NCBI RefSeq assembly: GCF_000423025.1
Contig: NZ_AUHE01000003.1
Coordinates: 124,001 to 188,000, forward strand
DNA from: Gordonia shandongensis DSM 45094
GTDB lineage: Bacteria; Actinomycetota; Actinomycetes; Mycobacteriales; Mycobacteriaceae
Length of the DNA: 64,000 nt
Direction of reading: 5' to 3'
Below the pieces are notes generated by a model. The model worked only from the letters and a program-made list of their open reading frames with translations, did not search any database and was not told the origin of the DNA. Shown in pieces: positions 1 through 8,522 of the stretch. A program made the translations under genes and the position numbers. The number at the start of each line of letters is the position of its first letter. Positions within the stretch are counted from its first letter, which is position 1.

Positions 1-520
1 TCTCTACGGCGCCTTCGGCACCGACTTCGTCTGTGCCGACGGCGAGCGGGTCATGGTGGTCGTGCTGACCCCGCGGCAGTGGTCCGCACTGGTGGACGTC
101 ACCGGGACCGCCGACGTCTTCGCCGCCCTGTCCGCACCCCTCGGTGCGGACTTCGCGACCGATGCCGACCGCTACCGGCATCGCGCGGTCATCGAGGCCG
201 TGTTGGCTCCGTGGTTCGCGCAGCGCCGCGGTCGGACGGTCCACGCCGACCTCACCGGTGCGGGCGTCCTGTGGGGGCCGTACCGGACGCCCGCGCAAGT
301 CGCGGATGCGGCCGCCGGGGAGCCCGTTCTCGATCTGCTCGATCAGCCCGGCGTCGGGAGCGTGATCTCGGCGAGTTCGCCGGCGCGGTACGAGTCGGGG
401 TACTCGGGGACGGGCGCCGCGGCGCGGCTCGGCGAGCACACCGACGCGGTGCTGCGCGAGGTGCTCGATCTCGACGACGGCGAGCTCGCACGGCTGCGGC
501 GGACCGGTGTCATCGCCTGA
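1..520 (+). CDS. CoA transferase family III, C-terminal part (5' end outside window)
   Basis: The frame is open from base 2 and ends in TGA at 518-520, so only the last 172 residues or so are present. The visible start reads LYGAFGTDFVCADGERVMVV and continues with TPRQW. This pattern resembles class III (CaiB/BaiF) CoA transferases, in particular the branch annotated as 2-methylfumaryl-CoA isomerase. Family members move CoA between carboxylic acids in the cytoplasm through a catalytic Asp, which would lie upstream of this fragment. Substrate cannot be judged. An internal ATG at base 53 is not the true start because conserved sequence precedes it. The next gene begins 112 bp downstream with its own promoter-like hexamer, so the two are probably not co-transcribed. 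Confidence 0.7.
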   Translation, partial: LYGAFGTDFVCADGERVMVVVLTPRQWSALVDVTGTADVFAALSAPLGADFATDADRYRHRAVIEAVLAPWFAQRRGRTVHADLTGAGVLWGPYRTPAQVADAAAGEPVLDLLDQPGVGSVISASSPARYESGYSGTGAAARLGEHTDAVLREVLDLDDGELARLRRTGVIA

Positions 521-618
521 CGTCTCCGGCGATTGTGACCCGCGACACCCACCCATCTGATAACGTGTGTTTGCACACTCTGTGCCCGCCGAACCCGGGA
601 AGATCGACGGAACCCGAC

Positions 619-624
619 TAGGCT
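619..624 (+). promoter_or_regulatory. -10-like hexamer for the degenerate ABC gene
   Basis: TAGGCT (TANNNT type) lies 8 nt before the ATG at 633. No good Shine-Dalgarno is present, which fits a leaderless transcript. Confidence 0.35.
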
Positions 625-632
625 CCCAGGCC

Positions 633-1367
633 ATGAGTACTCTCCCCGACACGGCCGCGTCCATGGCCGTCGTCGCGCGCGGAATCACCAAGACCGGACC
701 GTGGGGGCCCGTGTACGGCCCCCTCGACCTCGACATCCCCGCGGGTGGGCTCACCATCCTGCGTGCCGAGGCCGGCCCCGGACGAACCGCGCTGCAGATG
801 ACCCTCGCCGGACGCATGAAACCCGCCTCCGGCACCCTCGACGTCTTCGGCCGCACCACGGCGAAGTCGATCTTCCGGAACGCCTCGCTGGCGGCCATCG
901 CCGCCCTCGACGACGTGTACGCATCGGTGCGGGTCGTCGACCTGCTCACCGAACAGCTCCGCTGGGACGCCCCGTGGTACCGCCTGATCGGCAAGGCCGG
1001 CCGGGACGATCTCGAACGCATCTGCCGCCCGGTCTTCGGCGACCTGCCGCTGCCCGCGCTCGACGCGTACATCGAGGAGATCTCCGAACTCGACGATCTG
1101 CTCCTGCGCGTGGCACTCGCCAACACCCGGCTGCGACCGCTGCTGGTCGTCGGCAACATCGACCAGGTCACCAGCGACGCCAACCACGGCGTCCTCGTGC
1201 GCCGACTGGCCGAACTCGGCAACCGCCAGACGGTCGTCACCACCACCGTGAATCCCGTCGACCCCGGACTGGGGCAGCGGGCCGTCATCGAGGTGCCGTC
1301 CATGCTCGACGGTGACGGCGCGGCGGCGCCGACCGTCGAGACCGCACGAATCGAGGGGGAACAGTAG
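633..1367 (+). CDS. Degenerate ABC-type ATPase subunit paired with YhgE/Pip protein
   Basis: A 244-residue protein with the outline of an ABC nucleotide-binding domain, but every catalytic motif is altered. The Walker A region reads AEAGPGRT (residues 45-52), with Arg in place of the invariant Lys. Where LSGGQ is expected there is ISELDD. The Walker B strand LLVVGN lacks the Asp-Glu pair, and the switch His is absent (TTTVNPVD). It probably binds nucleotide poorly or not at all and acts as a structural or regulatory partner of the membrane protein encoded immediately downstream; the two genes abut (TAG then ATG). The ATG at 633 was chosen over an upstream in-frame ATG because similarity starts here and a -10-like hexamer sits 8 nt upstream. 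Function is inference from context. Confidence 0.75.
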   Translation: MSTLPDTAASMAVVARGITKTGPWGPVYGPLDLDIPAGGLTILRAEAGPGRTALQMTLAGRMKPASGTLDVFGRTTAKSIFRNASLAAIAALDDVYASVRVVDLLTEQLRWDAPWYRLIGKAGRDDLERICRPVFGDLPLPALDAYIEEISELDDLLLRVALANTRLRPLLVVGNIDQVTSDANHGVLVRRLAELGNRQTVVTTTVNPVDPGLGQRAVIEVPSMLDGDGAAAPTVETARIEGEQ

Positions 1368-3377
1368 ATGCTCGCCGGAATGTCGCTCGGCACCGAGCTG
1401 AAGCGTTACTCGAAGGGCGCGATGCCGCGCATCGCGATGGTCACCATCATCCTGATGCCGCTGCTCTACGGCGCCATGTACCTGTGGGTGTTCTGGAACC
1501 CGTTCGACGAGGTCAACAAGGTTCCCGTCGCGCTGGTCAACGAAGACCAGGGGACCCGGGTCGGCGATGAGACCCTCGACGCGGGCAGGCAGGTGACCGA
1601 CGAACTGCTCTCCTCGGGCGAACTCGACCTGCGGCCCACCGACGCCTCCGGCGCCGCGAAGGGACTCGCCGACGGCGACTACTACTTCACCATCACCATT
1701 CCGAAGAACTTCAGCTCGGCGATCGCCTCGCCGCTGACCGACGATCCGCACAAGGCGCGGATCGAATTCCAGTTCAACGACGCGAACAACTACCTCGCGG
1801 GCATCATCGGACAGAACGCCGCCGCGCAGGTGTCGCAGGCGCTGAACGACAAGATCGGACAGCAGGCCGTCGACAAGGTCCTGGTGGGCCTCACCAGTGC
1901 CGGCGAGGGACTCAAGACGGCCGCCGACGGCTCAGCGCAGTTGGCCGACGGGCTCGGCACCGCCGACGACGGCGCGCAGCAGCTCGCCGACGGCTCGCAG
2001 GAGCTCGCCCGCAACATGGTGACCGCACGGGACGGCTCGGCCGAGCTCGCGTCGGGGACCGAACAGCTCGCCGACGGCATCACGTCGGCCACCGTCCCGC
2101 TCTCGAAGTTCCTGTCGCAGGTGCAGACCTCGGGCGTCAAACCGTCGGAGTTCGCCGACGACGCGGCCCGGCTCTCCTCTGACCTCTCCGACGTGCTGCG
2201 CGTGATCAGCGCCGCGGGCGCCGGACAGTCGCAGGCCGAGAAGGCCGTCACCCAGACCGTCGCCACCCTGCAACGCAGCGCCGACCCCAATGCGCGCGCG
2301 GCCGCCCGCGCCCTGGCGCCGGTCCAACAGTTCCTGCGGACCGAGGGGATCGACCCGCAGACCGCCGACCGCGTCGAACGCCTCGGCCGACAGTCGCGCT
2401 CCCTGTCGGCGCAACTCGGCGACGAGGGCTCCGACCTGCGGGGAATGCTGTCGATGCTCGAGAGCGGCGGCCTGGCCGCCAAGGTCGACCAGCTGCAGTC
2501 CGGCGCCGACCAGCTCCGCACCGGCGCGTCGTCACTGCACGAGGGCCTCGTCGCGCTCACCGACGGCGCCGATCAGCTCGCCGACGGCGCGGGCCGGTTG
2601 GCCGAGGGCACCCCGCAGTTGAAGGCGGGTGCCGACGAGTTGGCCGACGGACTCGGCGACGGCGTCAAGCAGATCCCGTCGTTCGGCAGCGACGATCAGC
2701 GGCAGACGACGGCGGCGAACCTGTCGCAGCCGGTGGAACTCAACTCGGTGACGCACAATCAGGCGCCGACCTTCGGTGCCGGGTTCGCCCCGTTCTTCCT
2801 GCCGTTGGCGCTGTTCATCGGCACCATCATCATCTGGATGCTGCTCAAGCCGATCCAGTCGCGACCGGTCCTCGCGGGGCTCGGCGGTCTGCGGACAGTC
2901 CTGGCCTCGTACTGGCCGGCGATCCTGATCGCCGCGGCGCAGGTGGTCGTGATGTTCCTCGTCGCGCACTTCGCGGTCGGGCTCGACGCGGCCCACCCGA
3001 TCGGGATGATCGCCTTCATGCTGTTGATATCCGGGGCGTTCCTCGCCTTGATCCAGATGTTCAACGCGGTGCTGGGGGTCGCCGTCGGCCGCGTCGTCTC
3101 CCTGGCCTTCCTGATGATCCAGATCGTGGCGTCGGGCGGCATCTATCCGGTGGAGACGACGGCGACACCCGCGCAATGGTTCCACCCCTACGACCCGATG
3201 AGCTATGCGGTGACGGGCCTGCGCCAGCTCATCAGCGGCGGCGTCGACTCACGCCTCTGGGTGGCGGTGGCCGTCCTGGTCGGCGTGGCCGCCGTCAGCA
3301 TGGCGATCAGCTCGTGGGCCGCCAGACGCAACCGCCAGTACACGATGGAGCAGCTCTTCCCACCCATCGAAGTGTGA
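1368..3377 (+). CDS. YhgE/Pip family ABC-2-like membrane protein
   Basis: A 669-residue membrane protein. The N-terminus has the signature of YhgE/Pip proteins: a basic stretch, one membrane helix (about residues 20-40) and the VPVALVNEDQGT segment. A long extracytoplasmic region follows, rich in LADG/LASG heptad-like repeats (about 180-240 and 370-430) expected to form coiled coil. Several membrane helices of the ABC-2 type occupy roughly residues 470-650. Relatives include the phage infection protein Pip of lactococci and components linked to type VII secretion. The gene starts directly after the stop of the degenerate ATPase and forms a two-gene unit with it. Role: probably an envelope transporter or scaffold; substrate unknown. 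Confidence 0.85.
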   Translation: MLAGMSLGTELKRYSKGAMPRIAMVTIILMPLLYGAMYLWVFWNPFDEVNKVPVALVNEDQGTRVGDETLDAGRQVTDELLSSGELDLRPTDASGAAKGLADGDYYFTITIPKNFSSAIASPLTDDPHKARIEFQFNDANNYLAGIIGQNAAAQVSQALNDKIGQQAVDKVLVGLTSAGEGLKTAADGSAQLADGLGTADDGAQQLADGSQELARNMVTARDGSAELASGTEQLADGITSATVPLSKFLSQVQTSGVKPSEFADDAARLSSDLSDVLRVISAAGAGQSQAEKAVTQTVATLQRSADPNARAAARALAPVQQFLRTEGIDPQTADRVERLGRQSRSLSAQLGDEGSDLRGMLSMLESGGLAAKVDQLQSGADQLRTGASSLHEGLVALTDGADQLADGAGRLAEGTPQLKAGADELADGLGDGVKQIPSFGSDDQRQTTAANLSQPVELNSVTHNQAPTFGAGFAPFFLPLALFIGTIIIWMLLKPIQSRPVLAGLGGLRTVLASYWPAILIAAAQVVVMFLVAHFAVGLDAAHPIGMIAFMLLISGAFLALIQMFNAVLGVAVGRVVSLAFLMIQIVASGGIYPVETTATPAQWFHPYDPMSYAVTGLRQLISGGVDSRLWVAVAVLVGVAAVSMAISSWAARRNRQYTMEQLFPPIEV

Positions 3378-3381
3378 CGCG

Positions 3382-3425
3382 CGCTCGCGGTCGCGGTGGT
3401 CACACCACCACCGCGAACGCGAGCG
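3382..3425. terminator. Bidirectional hairpin terminator
   Basis: Arms 3382-3400 and 3407-3425 are complementary over 19 bp with one mismatch and a 6-nt loop. It lies between convergent genes and overlaps the 3' end of the DUF202 gene. No T-tract follows, as is common at this GC content. Confidence 0.6.
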
Positions 3426-3747
3426 CCAGGACGATGAGGGCGATGATGATCGCCCAGACCGGACCGGTGCCGGGCATCTCGCCGCCGCGCGCCAACGTCT
3501 GCGTGACGCGCCGCCACCGCCACGCCCCGGTGAGCGCGCACAGCGCGCCGAGGACCACCAGCGCCACACCGAGCGCGATGCGGATCCCGCCCTCGGCGAA
3601 GTCGTTCATCACATGCAGGACCGCCACACCCGCGGCGATCAGGCCCAGCGCCGTGCGCAGCCACGCGAGCATCGTCCGTTCGGCGGCCAGGGTGAAGCGG
3701 GCGTCGACGCGGCCCGGCGGGCCGTCGGGGTCGGAGTTCTCGCTCAT
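3400..3747 (-). CDS. DUF202 (YidH-like) small membrane protein
   Basis: A 115-residue protein. The hydrophilic N-terminus leads into FTLAAERTMLAWLRTALGLI, the hallmark of DUF202/YidH proteins. Two further hydrophobic segments give three membrane helices in total. The biochemical role of the family is unknown. The ATG at 3747 shares one base with the stop of the upstream DUF1697 gene (TGATG), indicating translational coupling. A GTG one codon earlier is possible but less likely. The two genes form a small operon on this strand. Confidence 0.75.
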   Translation of the reverse strand: MSENSDPDGPPGRVDARFTLAAERTMLAWLRTALGLIAAGVAVLHVMNDFAEGGIRIALGVALVVLGALCALTGAWRWRRVTQTLARGGEMPGTGPVWAIIIALIVLALAFAVVV

Positions 3748-4277
3748 CACTCGCCTCCCGCCCGGTCGATGAGGGTCGCCACCGTGCGGAGGTTGCGGGA
3801 CGTTCCGGTGACGCCGAGTCCCCGGCTGATGCGTGCCGGGGTCACCCGGGTGGGAGCGGCCCCGTCCGGGTAGTCGATGTGCAGGTCGCGACCGATGACC
3901 CGCAGCCGCTCGCCGCCACCGAAGTCGGTGGCGCAGAACTCCTCGGCGGCGTCCGGATCCGGTTCGCCGGTCAGAAAACAGATGTGACCGTGCGGGGCCT
4001 CGCCGAACGGGTACGCGGCCAGCGCGTCACGCAGCTCGGCCGGTGTGCGGCTCACGGCCTCCCGGAAGAAGCCGAACTCGTCGGCGATGGCGCGCTCGAG
4101 CGAGCGGTCGAACCGGTCCGGGTCGCCGGGCGGCGTGCACAGCAGATTGCCCGACGCGATGTACGTGGAGACGTCGGTGGCCCCCAACTCGTCGGCGATG
4201 GCGCGCAGCCGTGCCATCGGCAGCTTCGCTCCGCCGACGTTGACCGCGCGAATCATCACGATGCGGTCGGCAGCCAT
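3747..4277 (-). CDS. DUF1697 family protein
   Basis: A 176-residue soluble protein beginning with [20 protein letters not shown], the conserved start of DUF1697. It also has the typical TYIASGNLL segment (about residues 38-46). The family is common in actinobacteria and has no established function. A GAGGAG ribosome site precedes the ATG. It is divergent from rnhA (32 bp between start codons) and is followed by the DUF202 gene with a one-base overlap. Confidence 0.8.
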   Translation of the reverse strand: MAADRIVMIRAVNVGGAKLPMARLRAIADELGATDVSTYIASGNLLCTPPGDPDRFDRSLERAIADEFGFFREAVSRTPAELRDALAAYPFGEAPHGHICFLTGEPDPDAAEEFCATDFGGGERLRVIGRDLHIDYPDGAAPTRVTPARISRGLGVTGTSRNLRTVATLIDRAGGE

Positions 4278-4295
4278 GGGGATCTCCTCACCCGG

Positions 4296-4301
4296 TAGCG
4301 T
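4296..4301 (+). promoter_or_regulatory. -10-like hexamer for rnhA
   Basis: TAGCGT lies 8 nt before the ATG at 4310, compatible with a leaderless or near-leaderless transcript. Confidence 0.3.
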
Positions 4302-4309
4302 TGTGCGTC

Positions 4310-4771
4310 ATGAGCGACGCCGGAACCACCTCGAAGGTAGTGGAGATCTCGACCGACGGCGCGTGTCTGGGCAACCCCGGGCCCGGCGGGTGGGGCGCGG
4401 TGCTGCGATACGGCGACGTGGAACGGGAGATCTCCGGCGCGGAACCGGACACCACGAACAACCGCATGGAGCTGATGGCGGCGATCGAGGCGCTGCGCGC
4501 CCTCACCCGGCCGTCGACGGTGATCCTCTACACCGACTCGAGTTACGTCCGCAACGGCATCACCGGCTGGGTCGCCGGGTGGCAGCGCAACGGGTGGAAG
4601 ACGTCGAGCAGGCAGCCGGTCAAGAACGCCGACCTGTGGCAGGAGCTCATCGAGGCCGAGAAGCTCCACCGCGTCGAATGGCGCTGGGTCAAGGGGCACG
4701 CCGGCGACAAGTACAACGAGATCGCCGACACCCTTGCGACGGGAGCGGCCCGCGCCCTGCGGGACGGCTGA
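4310..4771 (+). CDS. rnhA: Ribonuclease HI
   Basis: A 153-residue RNase HI that cleaves the RNA strand of RNA-DNA hybrids. The metal-binding carboxylates are all present: Asp16 in STDGAC, Glu54 in MELM, Asp76 in TDSSY and Asp140 in NEIAD. The catalytic-loop His130 sits in KGHAGD. The basic-protrusion region with WQRNGWKTS is retained, as in the E. coli enzyme. There is no fused phosphatase domain, unlike the bifunctional RNase HI of M. tuberculosis. ATG 4310 was chosen over an upstream TTG because the fold begins just after it and a promoter-like hexamer lies close by. Confidence 0.93.
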   Translation: MSDAGTTSKVVEISTDGACLGNPGPGGWGAVLRYGDVEREISGAEPDTTNNRMELMAAIEALRALTRPSTVILYTDSSYVRNGITGWVAGWQRNGWKTSSRQPVKNADLWQELIEAEKLHRVEWRWVKGHAGDKYNEIADTLATGAARALRDG

Positions 4772-4800
4772 CCGCGACATCCGCGACGGTCTCGCGGTCA
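4769..4800. terminator. Bidirectional terminator hairpin
   Basis: TGACCGCGA (4769-4777) and TCGCGGTCA (4792-4800) form a perfect 9-bp inverted repeat between the convergent stops of rnhA and the ABC exporter. The arms include both stop codons. Confidence 0.5.
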
Positions 4801-6723
4801 CACGGGGGCGTCGACGTCGTCGACCGGCGCGCTGAACTGTGCGTTGTAGAGACGGTGGTAGGCGCCGCGGCGTTCCAGGAGCGCCGCGTGATCGCCCTGC
4901 TCGACGATGCGGCCGTCCTCCATCACGACGATGAGGTCGGCGTCGCGGATGGTCGAGAGCCGGTGCGCGATGACGAAGCTGGTGCGGTCGGCCCGCAGAT
5001 TCGCCATCGCCTTGCCGATCAACAGCTCGGTGCGGGTGTCCACGGAACTGGTCGCCTCGTCGAGGATCAGGATGGTCGGCTTGGCGAGGAACGCCCGTGC
5101 GATCGTGATCAGCTGCCGCTCGCCGGCACTGACGCCGCTGCCCTCATCGTCGATCACGGTGTCGTAGCCGTCGGGCAGGGTCCGCACGAAGTGGTCGACG
5201 TGACTGGCCCAGGCGGCTTCCATCACGGCCTCGTGCGACGCCGTCGGATCGCCGTACGCGATGTTCTCGTAGATGGTGCCGCCGAACAGCCACGAGTCCT
5301 GCAGCACCATTCCGGTCCGCTCGCGCAGATCGTCACGGCTCATCGCGGCGGCATCGACCCCGTCGACGTAGATGCTGCCCCCGTCGAGTTCGTAGAAGCG
5401 CAGAATGAGGTTCACCAGCGTCGTCTTGCCCGCGCCGGTGGGACCGACGATGGCGATCATGTCGCCCGGCCGGGCCTCGAGCGACAGATTCTCGATCAGC
5501 GGGCGGTCGGGCTGATAGCGGAACGAGACGTCGTCGAAGACGATGTGGCCGGTGTCGGAGGCCGGAGACGCCGGATCGACCGGATCGGGCCGCTCCTCGT
5601 CCTCGTCGAGGACGTCGAAGATCCGCTCGGCCGACGCCACACCGCTCTGCATCAGGTTGAACATCGAGCCGATCTGCGTGAGCGGCTGCGTGAACTGGCG
5701 CGAGTACTGAATGAACGCCTGGATCTCACCGAGGCTCAACTGACCGGAGGCGACACGCAGTCCGCCGACCACCGCGACGGCGACATAGTTGAGGTTCCCC
5801 AGGAACATGATCGTCGGCATGACCATGCCGGAGATGAACTGCGCGCGCCACGAGGCGCCGTACAGCTTCTCGTTGCGCTCGTCGAACGTCTTCTGGACCT
5901 CGTCGCGGCGGCCGAACGCCGTCACCAGCTCGTGACCGGTGAACGTCTCCTCGATCTGCGCGTTGAGGGCGCCCGTCGACGTCCACTGCTCGATGAAATG
6001 CGGCTTCGACCGTTTCGCGATCAGCGCCGTCGCGACCGCCGCGACCGGGATCGTCGCGACGGCGATCAGCGACAGCAGCGGCGAGATCGTCACCATCATG
6101 ATGAGGATCGCCACCACCATGAGCAGCGAGTTCAACAGCTGGCTGATGGTCTGCTGCAGCGACTGCGACAGGTTGTCGAGATCATTGGTGACGCGGCTGA
6201 GCAGATCGCCGCGGGCCGAGGCGTCGTAGAACGACAGCGGCAGCCGGTGGATCTTCGCCTCCACCTCGGCGCGCAGCCGGGTCACCGTGGCGACGACCAC
6301 CTTGTTCAGCAGGTAGGCCGCCAGCCAGCCGAGGACGGCGGAGGCGAGGTACAGCGCCAACACCAGCGCCAGGATCCGGCCGACGGCGGCGAAGTCGACG
6401 CTCTGGCCGGGCGTCACGTCCATCGACGACACCATGTCGGCGAACGTGGAGTCGCCGCGGCCGCGCAACGCCTCGACCACCTGCTCCTTGGACTGGCCCG
6501 CCGGCAGTCGCGAGCCGATGACGCCGGCGAACAGCTCGTCGGTGGCCGAGCCGAGAACGCGCGGCGCGAAAGCCGTCAGCGTGACCGACCCGACGATCGA
6601 CCCCAGGATCACCAGCATCAGCGCACGGTGATCGTCGAGGCGCCGGATCAGGCGTTTCAGCGACGGCGCGAACGACTTCGGCCGCTCCAGGCCCGGTGCG
6701 CCGGGGCCGCCCGGGCGGCTCAT
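4798..6723 (-). CDS. ABC exporter half-transporter with canonical ATPase site (heterodimer partner 2)
   Basis: A 641-residue fusion of a six-helix transmembrane domain and an ATPase domain. The Walker A GPTGAGKTT lies near residues 423-431. The signature is VSAGERQ, Walker B ends ILILDEATSSVD with the catalytic Glu, and the switch motif IAHRLSTI has the His. An inserted extracytoplasmic loop separates helices 1 and 2 (SATDELFAGV region). The ATG at 6723 overlaps the stop of the partner gene by 4 nt (ATGA), so the two are translated together. The partner ATPase has a degenerate site, which defines the pair as a heterodimeric exporter of the type IV ABC family (compare LmrCD, BmrCD, TM287/288). 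Drug or lipid export is probable; substrate unknown. Confidence 0.9.
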   Translation of the reverse strand: MSRPGGPGAPGLERPKSFAPSLKRLIRRLDDHRALMLVILGSIVGSVTLTAFAPRVLGSATDELFAGVIGSRLPAGQSKEQVVEALRGRGDSTFADMVSSMDVTPGQSVDFAAVGRILALVLALYLASAVLGWLAAYLLNKVVVATVTRLRAEVEAKIHRLPLSFYDASARGDLLSRVTNDLDNLSQSLQQTISQLLNSLLMVVAILIMMVTISPLLSLIAVATIPVAAVATALIAKRSKPHFIEQWTSTGALNAQIEETFTGHELVTAFGRRDEVQKTFDERNEKLYGASWRAQFISGMVMPTIMFLGNLNYVAVAVVGGLRVASGQLSLGEIQAFIQYSRQFTQPLTQIGSMFNLMQSGVASAERIFDVLDEDEERPDPVDPASPASDTGHIVFDDVSFRYQPDRPLIENLSLEARPGDMIAIVGPTGAGKTTLVNLILRFYELDGGSIYVDGVDAAAMSRDDLRERTGMVLQDSWLFGGTIYENIAYGDPTASHEAVMEAAWASHVDHFVRTLPDGYDTVIDDEGSGVSAGERQLITIARAFLAKPTILILDEATSSVDTRTELLIGKAMANLRADRTSFVIAHRLSTIRDADLIVVMEDGRIVEQGDHAALLERRGAYHRLYNAQFSAPVDDVDAPV

Positions 6724-8453
6724 GCGCCCGCTCCGATCGCCATCTGCGACTCCGCGATCTCCGCGTAGGTCGGGCAGCTCTCGAGCAGTTCGGCGTGCGT
6801 GCCGAGACCGACGACGGTGCCGCGGTCGAGGACGATGATCTGGTCGGCCCCCGTGATCGTGGAGATCCGCTGGGCGACGATGACCGTGGCGGCGTCCCGC
6901 GTCGCCGGGATCAGGGCCTCGCGCAGCCGCCGATCGGTGGTCAGGTCGAGGGCCGAGAACGAGTCGTCGAACAGGTACACCGACGGCCGCCGGATGAGGG
7001 CGCGGGCGATCGCGAGCCGCTGACGCTGGCCGCCCGAGACGGTCGTTCCGCCCTGCGAGACCGCGGTGTCCAGACCGTCGGGCATCGCGCGGACGAAGTC
7101 GGCGGCCTGAGCGATGGTGAGCGCCTCCCACATCTCGTCGTCGGTGGCGTCGGGTCGACCGGTGCGCAGATTGCTCGCGATGGTGCCCGAGAACAGATAC
7201 GGCCGCTGGGGCACGAGACCGAAGTGCCGCCGCAGAACGTCGGGGTCCGCATCGCGCAGATCGGTGCCGCCGACGGTGACGGCGCCGCCGGTCACGTCGA
7301 GCATGCGGGGCAGCAGGTTGATCAGGGTGCTCTTCCCCGATCCGGTGGACCCGACGATCGCGGTCGTGGTGCCGGGGGCCGTGCGGAAGGAGATGTCGTG
7401 CAGCACGGGTTCGGCTGCGCCCGGATATCGGAACTCCACATCGGTGAGCTCGACGACCGCGGGGTCGCCGGTGACGGCGACCGGATGCGTCGGCGCGGTG
7501 ACCGACGCCTCGGTGTCGAGGACCTCGCAGATCCGTTCCGCGCACACCGTGGCCCGCGGTGCCATCATCGTCAGGAACGAGGCCATCATGACCGACATCA
7601 TGATCTGCATGACGTAGGTGATCATCGCGGTCAGCGCGCCGATCTCGACGGTGCCGTCGTCGACGGCGTGGCCGCCGAACCACAGGACGGCCACCAGCGT
7701 CAGGTTGGTGATCAGCATGACCAGCGGGAACATCAGCGCCATCATCCGGCCGACACGGAGGGACGCGTCGGCGAGCCGATCGTTGGCCACACCGAACCGC
7801 GTCACCTCGTGGCGTTCGCGGACGAAGGCGCGCACCACGCGGATACCGGTGATCTGCTCGCGCATCACCCGGTTCACGTCGTCGATCCGCGTCTGCATGG
7901 CGCGGAAGCTCGGGATCATCCGGGCGATGATGAGGCCCATCACGATGCCGAGCACCGGCACGGCGACCACGAGAATCCATGAGATCGCCGACGCGATGCG
8001 CACGCCCATCACGATCCCGCCGATCCCCATGATGGGGGCCGTCACCAGGATCGCCATCGCCATCACGGCGAGGAGCTGGACCTGCTGGACGTCGTTGGTG
8101 GTGCGGGTGATGAGCGACGGGGCGCCGAACTGGCCGACCTCGCGGGTGGAGAATCCGCTCACCCGGTCCACGAGGTCGTGCCGGATGTCGCGGCCGCCGC
8201 CGAGGGAGGCACGCGCGCCGAAGTAGGTGGCGCCGATCGAGCACAGGATCTGGGCGAACGACACCGCCAGCATCCAGGCGCCGGTCGACAGGATGTAGCC
8301 GGTGTCGCCGACGGCGACACCGCGGTCGATGATGTCGGCGTTCAGCGTCGGCAGATAGAGCATCGCGACCGTCGACACGAGCTGGAGCGCGATGACCGCC
8401 CCGATGGCGGCGCGGTAGCGCAGCACGTAGGTACGCAGCAGGCGGATGAGCAC
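6720..8453 (-). CDS. ABC exporter half-transporter with degenerate ATPase site (heterodimer partner 1)
   Basis: A 577-residue half-transporter: six membrane helices (residues about 15-300), then an ATPase domain. Walker A GSTGSGKST is at 368-376 and the VSGGQ signature at 472-476. Two catalytic positions differ from the canonical sequence. Walker B reads YLFDD with Asp497 instead of Glu, and the switch position is Gln528 (IVAQRISTI) instead of His. These are the classic changes of the degenerate site in heterodimeric exporters, while its intact signature loop serves the partner's Walker A. Start GTG 8453 follows a TACTGT hexamer by 7 nt. It is the first gene of the pair. Confidence 0.9.
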   Translation of the reverse strand: MLIRLLRTYVLRYRAAIGAVIALQLVSTVAMLYLPTLNADIIDRGVAVGDTGYILSTGAWMLAVSFAQILCSIGATYFGARASLGGGRDIRHDLVDRVSGFSTREVGQFGAPSLITRTTNDVQQVQLLAVMAMAILVTAPIMGIGGIVMGVRIASAISWILVVAVPVLGIVMGLIIARMIPSFRAMQTRIDDVNRVMREQITGIRVVRAFVRERHEVTRFGVANDRLADASLRVGRMMALMFPLVMLITNLTLVAVLWFGGHAVDDGTVEIGALTAMITYVMQIMMSVMMASFLTMMAPRATVCAERICEVLDTEASVTAPTHPVAVTGDPAVVELTDVEFRYPGAAEPVLHDISFRTAPGTTTAIVGSTGSGKSTLINLLPRMLDVTGGAVTVGGTDLRDADPDVLRRHFGLVPQRPYLFSGTIASNLRTGRPDATDDEMWEALTIAQAADFVRAMPDGLDTAVSQGGTTVSGGQRQRLAIARALIRRPSVYLFDDSFSALDLTTDRRLREALIPATRDAATVIVAQRISTITGADQIIVLDRGTVVGLGTHAELLESCPTYAEIAESQMAIGAGA

Positions 8454-8460
8454 GAGTCAC

Positions 8461-8466
8461 ACAGTA
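8461..8466 (-). promoter_or_regulatory. -10-like hexamer for the ABC exporter operon
   Basis: TACTGT (minus strand) ends 7 nt before the GTG start at 8453, the spacing expected for a leaderless mRNA. Confidence 0.35.
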
Positions 8467-8522
8467 CGTGTCCCGCGCCCATCCGGCGACGGAGAACCGG
8501 CCGCTCCCGCCGCGGAGATCGC

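Noticed and set aside
4045..6768. Very long plus-strand open frame (about 900 codons) opposite the ABC exporter
   Set aside because: It is the mirror of GC-rich coding DNA. It has low-complexity Arg/Asp/Gly-rich translation with no motifs, while the opposite strand holds a clear ABC exporter.
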